From Chitinophagaceae bacterium (lineage in GTDB: Bacteria > Bacteroidota > Bacteroidia > Chitinophagales > Chitinophagaceae): a stretch of 11,831 bases of DNA. Under the pieces are notes generated by a model. It made no database searches. It had not been told where the DNA came from and saw only the letters and a list, made by a program, of their open reading frames with translations. Positions within the stretch are counted from its first letter, which is position 1; each line of letters opens with the position of its first letter. Below are positions 1 through 5,976 of the stretch, piece by piece. The translations under genes and the position numbers were made by a program. The stretch is from assembly GCA_023251335.1 (NCBI GenBank), contig JAHEZA010000033.1, positions 1 through 11,831 of the forward strand, in the 5' to 3' direction.

Positions 1-381
1 ATCCGTTTTATGGATAAGGAGAAATTGATAATCAACTGCTGTCAAAGACGAGCTCTGAACTTTAATATTAATTTTATTTTGCGCCGTATCAGCAAGTATA
101 AAAGTCGTTTTTTTTCCTTTCACATCTATTAAAGTAACAGAACCTAAACTACTATCTGAAATGGCATTCTTTACAACCGTTATGTTGCTTTCTTTAAATG
201 CAGGATACCAGTTCTTCCACTGATAAAAATCAATTATTTGTTGCTTTACTGTTTCGGCAGAAGCATTGATATCAATAGTTTTAGCCACCGTTACACGTGA
301 AGGAAGAAATAAGCCTAATAGAAAGATAACAATAAAAACGGTAATAATAAATGCAACAAAAACAATAATTCTTTTCATCAT
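1..381 (-). CDS. SRPBCC-like membrane-anchored protein (partial, C-terminus outside window)
   Basis: I read 127 open codons on the minus strand that continue past the left edge. The protein starts MMKRIIVFVAF and has a single hydrophobic segment at about residues 5-25, ending in the FLPSRVTV stretch. The following pattern (VAKTIDINASAETV, then a helix with FYQWKNWYPAF) is typical of SRPBCC/polyketide-cyclase proteins of Bacteroidota: a TM anchor, a first strand with 'I.A.a..V', and a 'W..W.pa' helix. Such folds bind hydrophobic ligands, but the ligand cannot be told here. The start codon lies one base after the stop of the ABC permease gene (TAA-A-ATG), so the two are almost certainly cotranscribed and translationally coupled. 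Two ATGs stand in tandem (381-379 and 378-376) and either could be used. The family call rests on pattern recall of the N-terminal third to half of the protein, so it is moderate. Confidence 0.65.
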   Translation of the reverse strand, partial: MMKRIIVFVAFIITVFIVIFLLGLFLPSRVTVAKTIDINASAETVKQQIIDFYQWKNWYPAFKESNITVVKNAISDSSLGSVTLIDVKGKKTTFILADTAQNKINIKVQSSSLTAVDYQFLLIHKTD

Positions 382-382
382 T

Positions 383-1495
383 TTATTCCCATTTAAAAAC
401 TTTAACAGCAGCAGAGTAAACCACCGCGCCCCACAATAACAAAATTGCTATTTCCCATCTTTCATCCCATAAATTATTTCCATTGAAAGCTACATCCCGC
501 AAGGCATTATTCAAATGGGTGAGCGGCAATGCCTGCGCAAGCCATTGCAGCCACTTCGGAAAAACATCAATAGGAAAAAATGTTCCGCAAATTAAAAATT
601 GAGGCATCGTCACAATATTTGCCAGCGGTGGAATGGTGTTATCATTTGTAGCAATGCCACTGATTACAAAACCCATTCCCATAAAAACGACCAAACCTAT
701 AAAACTCAAAACGAGTAATTCCATAAAAGTTTCAAATCCGTGAATCAAAGTAAAATCAAAGAAATAATACCCGACGAGGATGATAACAATAGCCGTCAAC
801 ATTTGAAACACCACCCTGCTAAACATTTCGCCCAGGATAATGAACGTGCGGCTAATGGGGGTTGCAAAAAAACGTTTCAACACTAACGTAGTTCTCAAAC
901 TAAAAAACATAAATGCTATTCCAAAAACGCCCGAAGCCAATAATGAAAATCCTAACTGCCCCGGAAGAATAAAATCAATTGTTTTGTATTTACGGATAAC
1001 TTTAATATCCCTTGGAAAATCAAAATCAAAATCAGCATAGGCAAGCCTTCCGGGATAAATCTTATTACTTATTTTATTGATTACACTCTCAACCAGGGTT
1101 ACAAATTGGGGCCATTTATCATTACTTGCTGTCGTACTTTTTAAAGTAAAAATATAAGGGGGCGTGCCTTTGAGATTTTTTTGAATATTGATAATTCCTG
1201 CAAGTTTGCCGCTCTGCAGATCTTTCTCAAGCATACTTGTATCGTTATATTTTTTGATACTGATGCCGTTGGTATTTTGTAGGGCTTTAAATAATTCATT
1301 GGTAGTGTCAGCTTTATTATCAACGGCAATTTTATAGGTAGTGAAGCCGCCGTTATTTCCCATAAAAGCAAAAACCAAAATAAAAATAAACGGAAAAGCA
1401 AAACCGAAAACAACTGCCGACGGGCTTCTGAAAATTGCGCGTAAACTGGCTCGTGAAATCGCTAACATCGCACGCACCTGACTATATGATTTCAT
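383..1495 (-). CDS. ABC-2 type transporter permease
   Basis: The protein has about 370 residues with the layout of ABC-2 permeases of the YhhJ/Wzm type. A cytoplasmic N-terminus is followed by one TM segment (about 25-45) and a large extracytoplasmic domain (about 46-175). Five more TM segments follow in the C-terminal half. The segment with PQFLICGTFFPIDVFPKWLQ followed by ALPLTHLNNALRD is the usual ABC2_membrane signature. It should export a substrate together with an ATPase subunit, but no ATPase gene is adjacent: the upstream neighbour is a divergent toxin-antitoxin module. I chose the ATG at 1495. The longer start at 1522 would add nine residues (MPGSHKFFQ) unlike the family, and it lies inside a TAGTTTTG -7 element. 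The next gene downstream starts one base after the stop. The family call is firm; the substrate is unknown. Confidence 0.88.
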   Translation of the reverse strand: MKSYSQVRAMLAISRASLRAIFRSPSAVVFGFAFPFIFILVFAFMGNNGGFTTYKIAVDNKADTTNELFKALQNTNGISIKKYNDTSMLEKDLQSGKLAGIINIQKNLKGTPPYIFTLKSTTASNDKWPQFVTLVESVINKISNKIYPGRLAYADFDFDFPRDIKVIRKYKTIDFILPGQLGFSLLASGVFGIAFMFFSLRTTLVLKRFFATPISRTFIILGEMFSRVVFQMLTAIVIILVGYYFFDFTLIHGFETFMELLVLSFIGLVVFMGMGFVISGIATNDNTIPPLANIVTMPQFLICGTFFPIDVFPKWLQWLAQALPLTHLNNALRDVAFNGNNLWDERWEIAILLLWGAVVYSAAVKVFKWE

Positions 1496-1519
1496 CTGAA
1501 AAAACTTATGTGAACCGGG

Positions 1520-1527
1520 CAAAACTA
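1520..1527 (-). promoter_or_regulatory. Putative -7 element for the ABC permease gene
   Basis: The minus strand reads TAGTTTTG, a full match to the Bacteroidota -7 consensus TAnnTTTG. It lies 24 nt before the ATG at 1495, giving a predicted leader of roughly 18-20 nt. No clear TTTG -33 element is visible; the upstream DNA is an A/T tract. It sits about 30 bp from the divergent antitoxin promoter. Confidence 0.45.
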
Positions 1528-1556
1528 AATGGGAAAAAATAAAAATTTAAAAATAA

Positions 1557-1587
1557 TTTGAAACGATAGACAAATGACGTATCTTTG
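1557..1587 (+). promoter_or_regulatory. Bacteroidota-type promoter of the Xre-RES module
   Basis: TTTG at 1557-1560 (-33 element) is followed by a 19-bp spacer and TATCTTTG at 1580-1587 (-7 element), an exact match to the Bacteroidota sigma-A type promoter TTTG-N19-TAnnTTTG. The predicted transcription start is around 1591-1593. It is therefore only a few bases before the first in-frame ATG (1596) and about 16 nt before the second (1608). Confidence 0.75.
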
Positions 1588-1600
1588 TACGACAAATGAC
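1569..1600 (+). promoter_or_regulatory. Direct repeat GACAAATGAC x2 flanking the -7 element (candidate antitoxin operator)
   Basis: GACAAATGAC occurs exactly at 1569-1578 and 1591-1600. The 22-bp period, about two helical turns, places both copies on one face of the DNA. The -7 element lies between them and the second copy covers the predicted transcription start. Xre-type antitoxins usually repress their own promoter, so this is a plausible binding site. The link to the antitoxin is inferred. Confidence 0.5.
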
Positions 1601-1607
1601 AAGTAAA

Positions 1608-2045
1608 ATGAAAAGTAAAAAATATAAAAACACAGATATAGAATCGCAGTCACTTGCAGAGCCGGACGCAGTTTATGAATTGCAGAAACCATCCAAAATT
1701 ATAAGCGATCTTAGTTTTAATGATTTTCAAAAAATTTCTGCTAAAGTAGATCTTACACAAAAAGAATGGGCAGAAATTCTACATCTTTCTGAAAGAACTT
1801 TACAAAGATATGCACATGATAACAGTTCTTTCAATTCAAATGTTGTTGACAGACTAATCCAGATAAAAAAAGTTATACAACGCGGCCACGAAGTCTTTGG
1901 AAGTTATGAAAGATTTAATCTGTGGCTTCGTGGCAACCCTTATATGTTGGAAGGCCAATTATCTATACATTCATTGGCAAGTATCGAAGGTATTAATAAT
2001 GTGCTTACCCAATTAGGAAGAATTGAACATGGTATTTTTGCATGA
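1608..2045 (+). CDS. Xre/MbcA/ParS-type antitoxin of a Xre-RES toxin-antitoxin module
   Basis: The predicted antitoxin has 145 residues. The middle carries a Xre-like helix-turn-helix (LTQKEWAEILHLSERTLQRY, about residues 49-68). The C-terminal 50 residues (VFGSYERFNLWLRGNPYML, then a helix ending GRIEHGIFA) match the DUF2384/MbcA-ParS-Xre toxin-binding domain. In characterised pairs the C-terminal end of the antitoxin plugs the RES active site, and the HTH represses the operon. The stop overlaps the toxin start by 4 bp (ATGA), so translation is coupled. I chose the ATG at 1608 because the promoter predicts a transcription start near 1592, leaving a normal leader. The ATG at 1596 would add MTSK and make the mRNA almost leaderless; it remains possible. 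The length is usual for the family. Confidence 0.9.
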   Translation: MKSKKYKNTDIESQSLAEPDAVYELQKPSKIISDLSFNDFQKISAKVDLTQKEWAEILHLSERTLQRYAHDNSSFNSNVVDRLIQIKKVIQRGHEVFGSYERFNLWLRGNPYMLEGQLSIHSLASIEGINNVLTQLGRIEHGIFA

Positions 2046-2497
2046 TTGTATTTAGAATCACGAACGAAACTTATAAAAATGATATTTCCGGAAACGGCGC
2101 CGCAATGTTTGGCTCCCGCTGGAATTCCAAAGGAACCCGTTTGCTTTACACGTCGCAATCCATTTCCTTAAGTATTTTAGAATCGTTGGTGCATTTAAAA
2201 AGAAGTGACATTCCACCCACTCAATATCTTTTACATATCGAATTGCCTGATGAAAAAGAAATTGCTGAAATATCTTATAAAAAGATAAAAAAAGACTGGC
2301 ATCGTGAAATAGAATACACGCAATGGATGGGCGATCAGTTTATCCGGAATAAGAAAAATCTTTTTTTAAAAGTGCCTTCAGCAATTGTTCCACAGGAAAG
2401 CAATGTTTTATTAAACCCGGCTCATAATGAATTTAAAAAGGTTAAACTTGTTGCATCTGAATTACTTGAATTAGATAAAAGACTGACAGAATATTAA
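2042..2497 (+). CDS. RES-domain toxin (NAD+-degrading family)
   Basis: This 151-aa protein is a complete RES domain. It opens with MIVFRIT, then has G-N-G-A and FGSRWNSKGTRLLYTS (Arg26, Tyr36), Glu47 in the helix SLSILESLVHL, and VPSAIVPQESN-LLNPAHN near the end (Ser113, Asn121, Asn125, His128). Arg, Glu and Ser give the domain its name; I take Arg26, Glu47 and Ser113 as the likely equivalents. Studied members (MbcT of Mycobacterium tuberculosis, the Pseudomonas putida RES toxin) deplete cellular NAD+ by phosphorolysis or hydrolysis in the cytoplasm. No key residue appears lost, so the toxin is probably active. The start overlaps the antitoxin stop. folK begins 6 bp after the stop, so read-through of the toxin mRNA into folK is expected. 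The exact NAD+ reaction is not visible in the sequence. Confidence 0.9.
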   Translation: MIVFRITNETYKNDISGNGAAMFGSRWNSKGTRLLYTSQSISLSILESLVHLKRSDIPPTQYLLHIELPDEKEIAEISYKKIKKDWHREIEYTQWMGDQFIRNKKNLFLKVPSAIVPQESNVLLNPAHNEFKKVKLVASELLELDKRLTEY

Positions 2498-2503
2498 TAC
2501 TAA

Positions 2504-2992
2504 ATGAACAGAATCTTTTTAATAACCGGCGGCAACATCGGTGACAGGAAAAAAAGCCTGAAAGTGGCGGCTGCGTTGGTAGAGAAGCGTATTGGTAAAA
2601 TAATCCGAAGTTCAAAAATTTACGAAACGGATGCATGGGGAATTATGAATCAACCTTCTTTTTACAACCAGGTGCTGATCGTCGAAAGTGACTTTTCTGC
2701 AAATAAAGTGATGCAGAAAATTTTAAAGATTGAGAAAGAAATGGGCAGGATAAGAACTATTAAAAATGCAGCCCGCATTATTGATATTGACATTTTATTT
2801 TTCAACAATGAAACAGTAAACAAACAAAATCTTATAATTCCTCATCCCGAAATAGCTAATCGCCGTTTTGTTTTAGTAGCGTTGAATGAATTAGTACCTG
2901 AAATGATTCATCCTGTTTTGAAAAAAAGTATTGCTGACTTACTATCTATTTGCAAAGATCCTCTCAAAGTAGCACCGCTTCCACCTTTGTGA
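2504..2992 (+). CDS. folK: 6-hydroxymethyl-7,8-dihydropterin pyrophosphokinase (HPPK)
   Basis: FolK transfers pyrophosphate from ATP to 6-hydroxymethyl-dihydropterin in folate synthesis. The 162-aa sequence has the N-terminal glycine-rich GGNIGDR (9-15) and the pterin-pocket region YETDAWG-NQPSFYNQV (40-57). The catalytic part follows: Glu77, Arg82, Arg84, Arg91, then IDIDILFF with the two Mg2+-binding Asp94 and Asp96, and the IIPHPE-NRRFVL block with His114 and Arg120. Compared with Escherichia coli, the flexible loop between Arg84 and Arg91 is one residue shorter and the usual G-P-R reads A-A-R. The gene starts 6 bp after the RES toxin stop. I see no TAnnTTTG element just upstream, so it is probably expressed from the toxin-antitoxin promoter or from weak internal signals. 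The function is confident. Confidence 0.95.
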   Translation: MNRIFLITGGNIGDRKKSLKVAAALVEKRIGKIIRSSKIYETDAWGIMNQPSFYNQVLIVESDFSANKVMQKILKIEKEMGRIRTIKNAARIIDIDILFFNNETVNKQNLIIPHPEIANRRFVLVALNELVPEMIHPVLKKSIADLLSICKDPLKVAPLPPL

Positions 2993-3051
2993 TAAAATCA
3001 GTCTTAAAAAATTTCCTTTCTTTTATTTTATTTAATCCAACATGGAGTTGT

Positions 3052-3059
3052 TATTTTTG
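3052..3059 (+). promoter_or_regulatory. Putative -7 element for the deoxynucleoside kinase gene
   Basis: TATTTTTG matches TAnnTTTG. It lies 29 nt before the ATG of the kinase gene, giving a predicted leader of about 25 nt. The -33 region is only T-rich and has no exact TTTG at the expected distance. Confidence 0.45.
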
Positions 3060-3060
3060 A

Positions 3061-3078
3061 CGGTGAAAACAATCACCG
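3061..3078 (+). promoter_or_regulatory. 18-bp dyad CGGTGA-N6-TCACCG at the kinase transcription start
   Basis: This is a perfect 6-bp inverted repeat (3061-3066 with 3073-3078, loop AAACAA), directly after the -7 element and 10 bp before the start codon. It has the size of an operator for a dimeric repressor and would cover the predicted transcription start. It could also form a small hairpin at the mRNA 5' end. It is not a terminator for folK because no T-run follows. Confidence 0.4.
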
Positions 3079-3088
3079 GAGCCAAAGA

Positions 3089-3721
3089 ATGAAATATAAT
3101 TTCATCACCATTGAAGGAAATATTGGCGCAGGCAAAACTACACTTGCGCATATATTGAGTAAGCACTTTAACGCAAGGCTCATCCTGGAAGAATTTGCAG
3201 ACAATCCTTTTTTGCCAAAGTTTTATGAAAACAAACAGCAGTATGCTTTTCCACTTGAACTTTTTTTTATGGCCGAACGGTATAAACAGTTGAAAGAGCT
3301 TTTACAGACAAAAGACATGTTTCACAATCTTACCGTTTCTGATTACCTTTTTACAAAATGCCTGCTATTTGCAAAAGTGAATTTAGCTGATGAAGAATTT
3401 CTATTGTACCAAAAGTTATTTGACATTATCAATCCGCAATTAGCAAAACCGGATTTGGTGATTTACCTGCATGCGCCCATTACTAAACTTAAAGAAAATA
3501 TCAGAAAGAGAAACCGCTCTTATGAACAGTCAATTGAATCGGATTACCTTTTTGCACTCCAGGAAACTTATACCCAATATATTAAGCAGCACAATATTAA
3601 AACACTATTCGTTGATACATCAAATGCCGACTTTATAGGGAATGAAAAACATCTGAAAGCCTTACTGGATGCATTAGATAAAGAATATGAAAATGGACAG
3701 AACTATTTAATGCTGCCCTAA
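3089..3721 (+). CDS. Deoxynucleoside kinase (dAK/dGK family)
   Basis: This 210-aa cytoplasmic enzyme phosphorylates deoxynucleosides in the salvage of DNA precursors. The P-loop GNIGAGKTT is at 10-18. The usual acidic pair LEEF follows at 34-35 with DNPFLPKFY. Next come ELFFMAERYKQL (Arg64) and the TVSDYLFTK block (Asp85), which stands where many family members have D-R-S. The LID arginines are in IRKRNRSYEQSI at about 151-162. Substrate preference (dA, dG or dC) cannot be settled from the sequence. The gene follows folK by 96 bp and has its own -7 element and dyad. From memory, folK and a deoxynucleoside kinase gene are often neighbours in Bacteroidota, so this pair is probably ancestral. 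The MFS gene starts 12 bp after its stop. Confidence 0.9.
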   Translation: MKYNFITIEGNIGAGKTTLAHILSKHFNARLILEEFADNPFLPKFYENKQQYAFPLELFFMAERYKQLKELLQTKDMFHNLTVSDYLFTKCLLFAKVNLADEEFLLYQKLFDIINPQLAKPDLVIYLHAPITKLKENIRKRNRSYEQSIESDYLFALQETYTQYIKQHNIKTLFVDTSNADFIGNEKHLKALLDALDKEYENGQNYLMLP

Positions 3722-3733
3722 CGAAATACAAGG

Positions 3734-4972
3734 ATGCATCTAAAAACAGACCCCTTTGCTGCCGTAAGAGTTGCTGAATACCGCAATTTATTGATTGGGC
3801 GTTTCCTGTTTATTATGGGGCTTAGGATGATGGCAACATTGATCGGTTGGTGGATCTATCTTCTAACTAATGACCCCTTTGCGATTGGGCTAGTTGGCTT
3901 GTCCGAAGTATTACCAGCCCTTTCGCTGGCTTTGTATGCAGGACATGTAATAGATCAAAGCGAAAAGAGAAAACTGCTGTTAAAAGGTGTGGCTCTGTAT
4001 TTTTTAGCCGCGGTCGCTTTGGTTTTTATCTCCGGTAAATATTTATCCCGGCACCTGGATAATCATTGGATAGCTGTGTGTATTTATTTTGTAATTTTTT
4101 GCACCGGCGTTTTTCGCGCCTTTACCGGGCCGGTTTTTAGCGCTTTGATTGCTTATATCGTTCCAAGAAATGATTTACAAAATGCTACCACCTGGAGCCA
4201 GGGCACGTGGCTTTCAGCATCAGTAACCGGTCATGCCACAGGTGGTTTTCTAATAGCCTTGGCAGGAATTACCAACACCTTAATTACGGTCAGCTTTTTA
4301 ATATCAATTTCCCTTTTCTTTTTATATAAATTAAAAGCAAAACCGGCTTCCAATATTAAAGGAAATGTGCGCACCTGGGAAAGTGTGAAAGAAGGATTGA
4401 AATTCGTATATAAAACAAAAGAATTGTTTGCATCCCTATCACTTGATCTGTTCGCGGTGCTATTTGGGGGCGCTGTTGCTCTAATCCCTATTTACGCAAG
4501 GGATATTTTAAAGGTGGGTTCCGAAGGATTTGGCATTCTCAATGGTGCGGCAGACCTTGGTTCCATCTTAATTGTAATCATCCTGACGATTTTCCCTGCG
4601 AAAAAGAAGCAGGGCAAAAAACTATTATTGGCAGTTGGAGGTTTTGGTATTTGCATTTTGATTTTTGGAATCTCAAAAATATTTCTTCTTTCTTTTATGG
4701 CATTAATGATTTCGGGTATGCTTGATGGTGTAAGCGTTGTTGTAAGAGGAACAATTACCCAGCTTATGACACCGGATAATATGCGCGGAAGAGTAATGAG
4801 CGTAAATTCAATGTTTGTCAATTCAAGCAATGAACTTGGCCAGTTTGAGAGTGGTGTTGCCGCTAAGTTAATGGGCACAATTCCTTCCGTTATTTTCGGC
4901 GGAAGCATGACGTTGTTGGTTGTAATTATTACCTGGATCAAATCGCCAACGCTGAAAAAAATGGAATACTAA
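3734..4972 (+). CDS. MFS transporter, EntS/DHA3-like exporter
   Basis: The 412-aa membrane protein has the hydrophobic profile of a major facilitator with about 10-12 TM segments. The start AVRVAEYRNLLIGRFLFIMGLRM is the typical opening of EntS/MFS_3-type exporters (F..lR..n..l..gr.is). A short loop with AGHVIDQSEKRKLL, at about residues 68-81, corresponds to the MFS A-motif G..aDr..rr. In the second half, ISGMLDGVSVVVRGTITQLMTPDNMRGRVMSVNSMF is the conserved signature of this subfamily. Related proteins export siderophores or drugs by proton antiport; the substrate here is unknown. The start is 12 bp after the kinase stop, so it likely shares the kinase transcript. No clear terminator follows the stop. 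Confidence 0.88.
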   Translation: MHLKTDPFAAVRVAEYRNLLIGRFLFIMGLRMMATLIGWWIYLLTNDPFAIGLVGLSEVLPALSLALYAGHVIDQSEKRKLLLKGVALYFLAAVALVFISGKYLSRHLDNHWIAVCIYFVIFCTGVFRAFTGPVFSALIAYIVPRNDLQNATTWSQGTWLSASVTGHATGGFLIALAGITNTLITVSFLISISLFFLYKLKAKPASNIKGNVRTWESVKEGLKFVYKTKELFASLSLDLFAVLFGGAVALIPIYARDILKVGSEGFGILNGAADLGSILIVIILTIFPAKKKQGKKLLLAVGGFGICILIFGISKIFLLSFMALMISGMLDGVSVVVRGTITQLMTPDNMRGRVMSVNSMFVNSSNELGQFESGVAAKLMGTIPSVIFGGSMTLLVVIITWIKSPTLKKMEY

Positions 4973-5157
4973 CTGTAAATCTTATTTCATTCTGCTATTA
5001 AAAAAATAAATCTTCATAACAATATCACATTCATTAATCCGTTTTATTGATAGTTTTTGAATCACATTTTGAAGTTAAATAAAGAATAAAGACTTTAAAA
5101 ACTGTGGCAGAAAACCGGGAATAACAGAATTTTGTATCCCCAATTTCTTAATCAAAA

Positions 5158-5172
5158 ATGAAACCCCTTTGA
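5158..5172 (+). promoter_or_regulatory. Four-codon leader ORF overlapping a TTG start (TTGA)
   Basis: ATG-AAA-CCC-CTT-TGA reads MKPL and stops. Its TGA overlaps the TTG that opens the downstream secreted-protein frame. This may be a reinitiation leader, or the remnant of a one-base loss that moved the ATG out of frame: one extra base, for example in the A-run, would join MKTPL to the signal peptide. The 196-bp stretch before it (4973-5168) is otherwise AT-rich, with no recognised gene and only a weak -7-like GAATTTTG at about 5128-5135. Confidence 0.4.
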
Positions 5173-5639
5173 AACGCCATCTATTGATCTTTGTATTGAT
5201 AATTTCTTTTTGCCAATTAGTAAAAGGGCAGGATGTTGTAAAGCAGGTTTCATGTTTGGATTCTGCATTAAAAGTCAAGGTGGACAGCCTTAAGGCGGAA
5301 ATGGCTACCCGTGGTTTTATGGTTCTAAAAGAAGCAAACCTGACCATGGAAAGCGGGTATGAAATGCCCATATTTGTTCCACTTACAGAAGGTATATGGT
5401 ATGATTTCGCTTTCATTGGCGATCTCTCATCCGACCTTTGCGAAGTGAGAATGTACGACCATAGCCAGAAGCAGGTAGTATATGAAAAAGAGGCAGGAAA
5501 CGGGATGGAAAGTAACCTTATTAATTTTTCTTATACTCCCAAAATAACTGAATACCATGTGATAAAAACGGTACAACTAAATACCCAGAAAGAAAAACAG
5601 ATCTGTGGATACGTAATCATGTTTAAGAAATTAAAATAG
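5169..5639 (+). CDS. Small secreted protein of unknown function
   Basis: This 156-aa protein has a clear signal peptide: KRH, then a hydrophobic core LLIFVLIISFCQL, with a likely signal peptidase I site after VKG before QDVVKQ. About 135 mature residues follow. They contain two early cysteines or cysteine-like spots (VSCLDS, SSDLCEVRMYD) and a late one (KQICGYVIMFKK), with alternating beta-strand-like segments. I do not recognise the family; it resembles small periplasmic beta-rich proteins of Bacteroidota. The only in-frame start that includes the signal peptide is TTG at 5169. The nearby ATG at 5158 is in another frame and stops after four codons. A strong terminator follows 25 bp after the stop, so this gene is the last of the plus-strand group. 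Confidence 0.7.
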   Translation: MKRHLLIFVLIISFCQLVKGQDVVKQVSCLDSALKVKVDSLKAEMATRGFMVLKEANLTMESGYEMPIFVPLTEGIWYDFAFIGDLSSDLCEVRMYDHSQKQVVYEKEAGNGMESNLINFSYTPKITEYHVIKTVQLNTQKEKQICGYVIMFKKLK

Positions 5640-5664
5640 GTTTTTTGTTTTTGTGTTAATACTG

Positions 5665-5697
5665 ACCCGGGAAGAAATTTTTTTCCGGGTTTTTTAT
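5665..5697 (+). terminator. Rho-independent terminator after the secreted-protein gene
   Basis: ACCCGG (5665-5670) pairs with CCGGGT (5685-5690). The stem can continue inward through GAAGAAA against TTTTTTT with A-T and G-U pairs, giving a long, almost perfect hairpin. A T-run (5690-5695) follows on the plus strand. Confidence 0.85.
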
Positions 5698-5710
5698 TTT
5701 TTGCCATTAA

Positions 5711-5883
5711 GACAAAATAAAAATCCATGGTATTTGTCGATTCACTGTATAAATTTTTTTCAAAAAGAATTATTCTTAACGTAAGAATCTATGGTATAAG
5801 GAAGCAGATATAATTCAAACCGTTCTTGATATTGACAAAATAAAAATCGTCATTATTTGTTGCTTTGCTGTTATCACTTTTTT
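5711..5883. repeat. Two diverged copies of a ~50-bp sequence in the gene-free stretch
   Basis: GACAAAATAAAAATC occurs exactly at 5711-5725 and 5834-5848. TATTTGT follows at the same offset in both copies (5731-5737 and 5854-5860). Partial identity then continues through CTGT into a T-run (to 5760 and 5883). By eye about 36 of 50 positions agree over a 123-bp period. The rest of 5640-6028 contains no ORF I can support; apart from this repeat, the inverted half-sites and the two terminators, I see nothing else in it. Confidence 0.55.
5765..5788. repeat. Alternating inverted half-sites AAGAAT / ATTCTT / AAGAAT
   Basis: AAGAAT (5765-5770) is followed after 1 bp by ATTCTT (5772-5777) and after 5 bp by AAGAAT (5783-5788). 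ATTCTTA-ACG-TAAGAAT (5772-5788) is a perfect 7-bp dyad. It lies in the gene-free stretch. It could be a regulator site or a small RNA hairpin, but nothing around it decides this. Confidence 0.35.
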
Positions 5884-5976
5884 GCTGACCAAAAATACCT
5901 TGAGAACAAATATTTTTTTGATGAAACTATCGGTGAAAGGCTCTAATAAAACATAAACTATCACCATAAAAAAAAA

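Noticed and set aside
1496..1522. Longer ABC permease start
   Set aside because: It begins inside the -7 element TAGTTTTG, and the nine extra residues are unlike the family's N-terminus.
4492..4941. 149-codon open frame on the minus strand inside the MFS gene
   Set aside because: It is antisense to a well-conserved transporter, its translation resembles nothing, and it has no promoter; it is a shadow frame.
5052..5103. AGTTTTT/AAAAACT inverted repeat with a 38-nt loop
   Set aside because: A short A/T-only stem with a long loop is expected by chance in this composition.
5765..5788. Heat-shock-element-like nGAAnnTTC pattern
   Set aside because: That motif belongs to eukaryotic HSF; no bacterial factor with this site is known to me, so I report only the inverted repeat.
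5921..5956. Mini-ORF MKLSVKGSNKT before the bidirectional terminator
   Set aside because: It has only 11 codons and no recognised product. The T-rich stretch before it is not a proper TAnnTTTG element, and nothing else supports translation.
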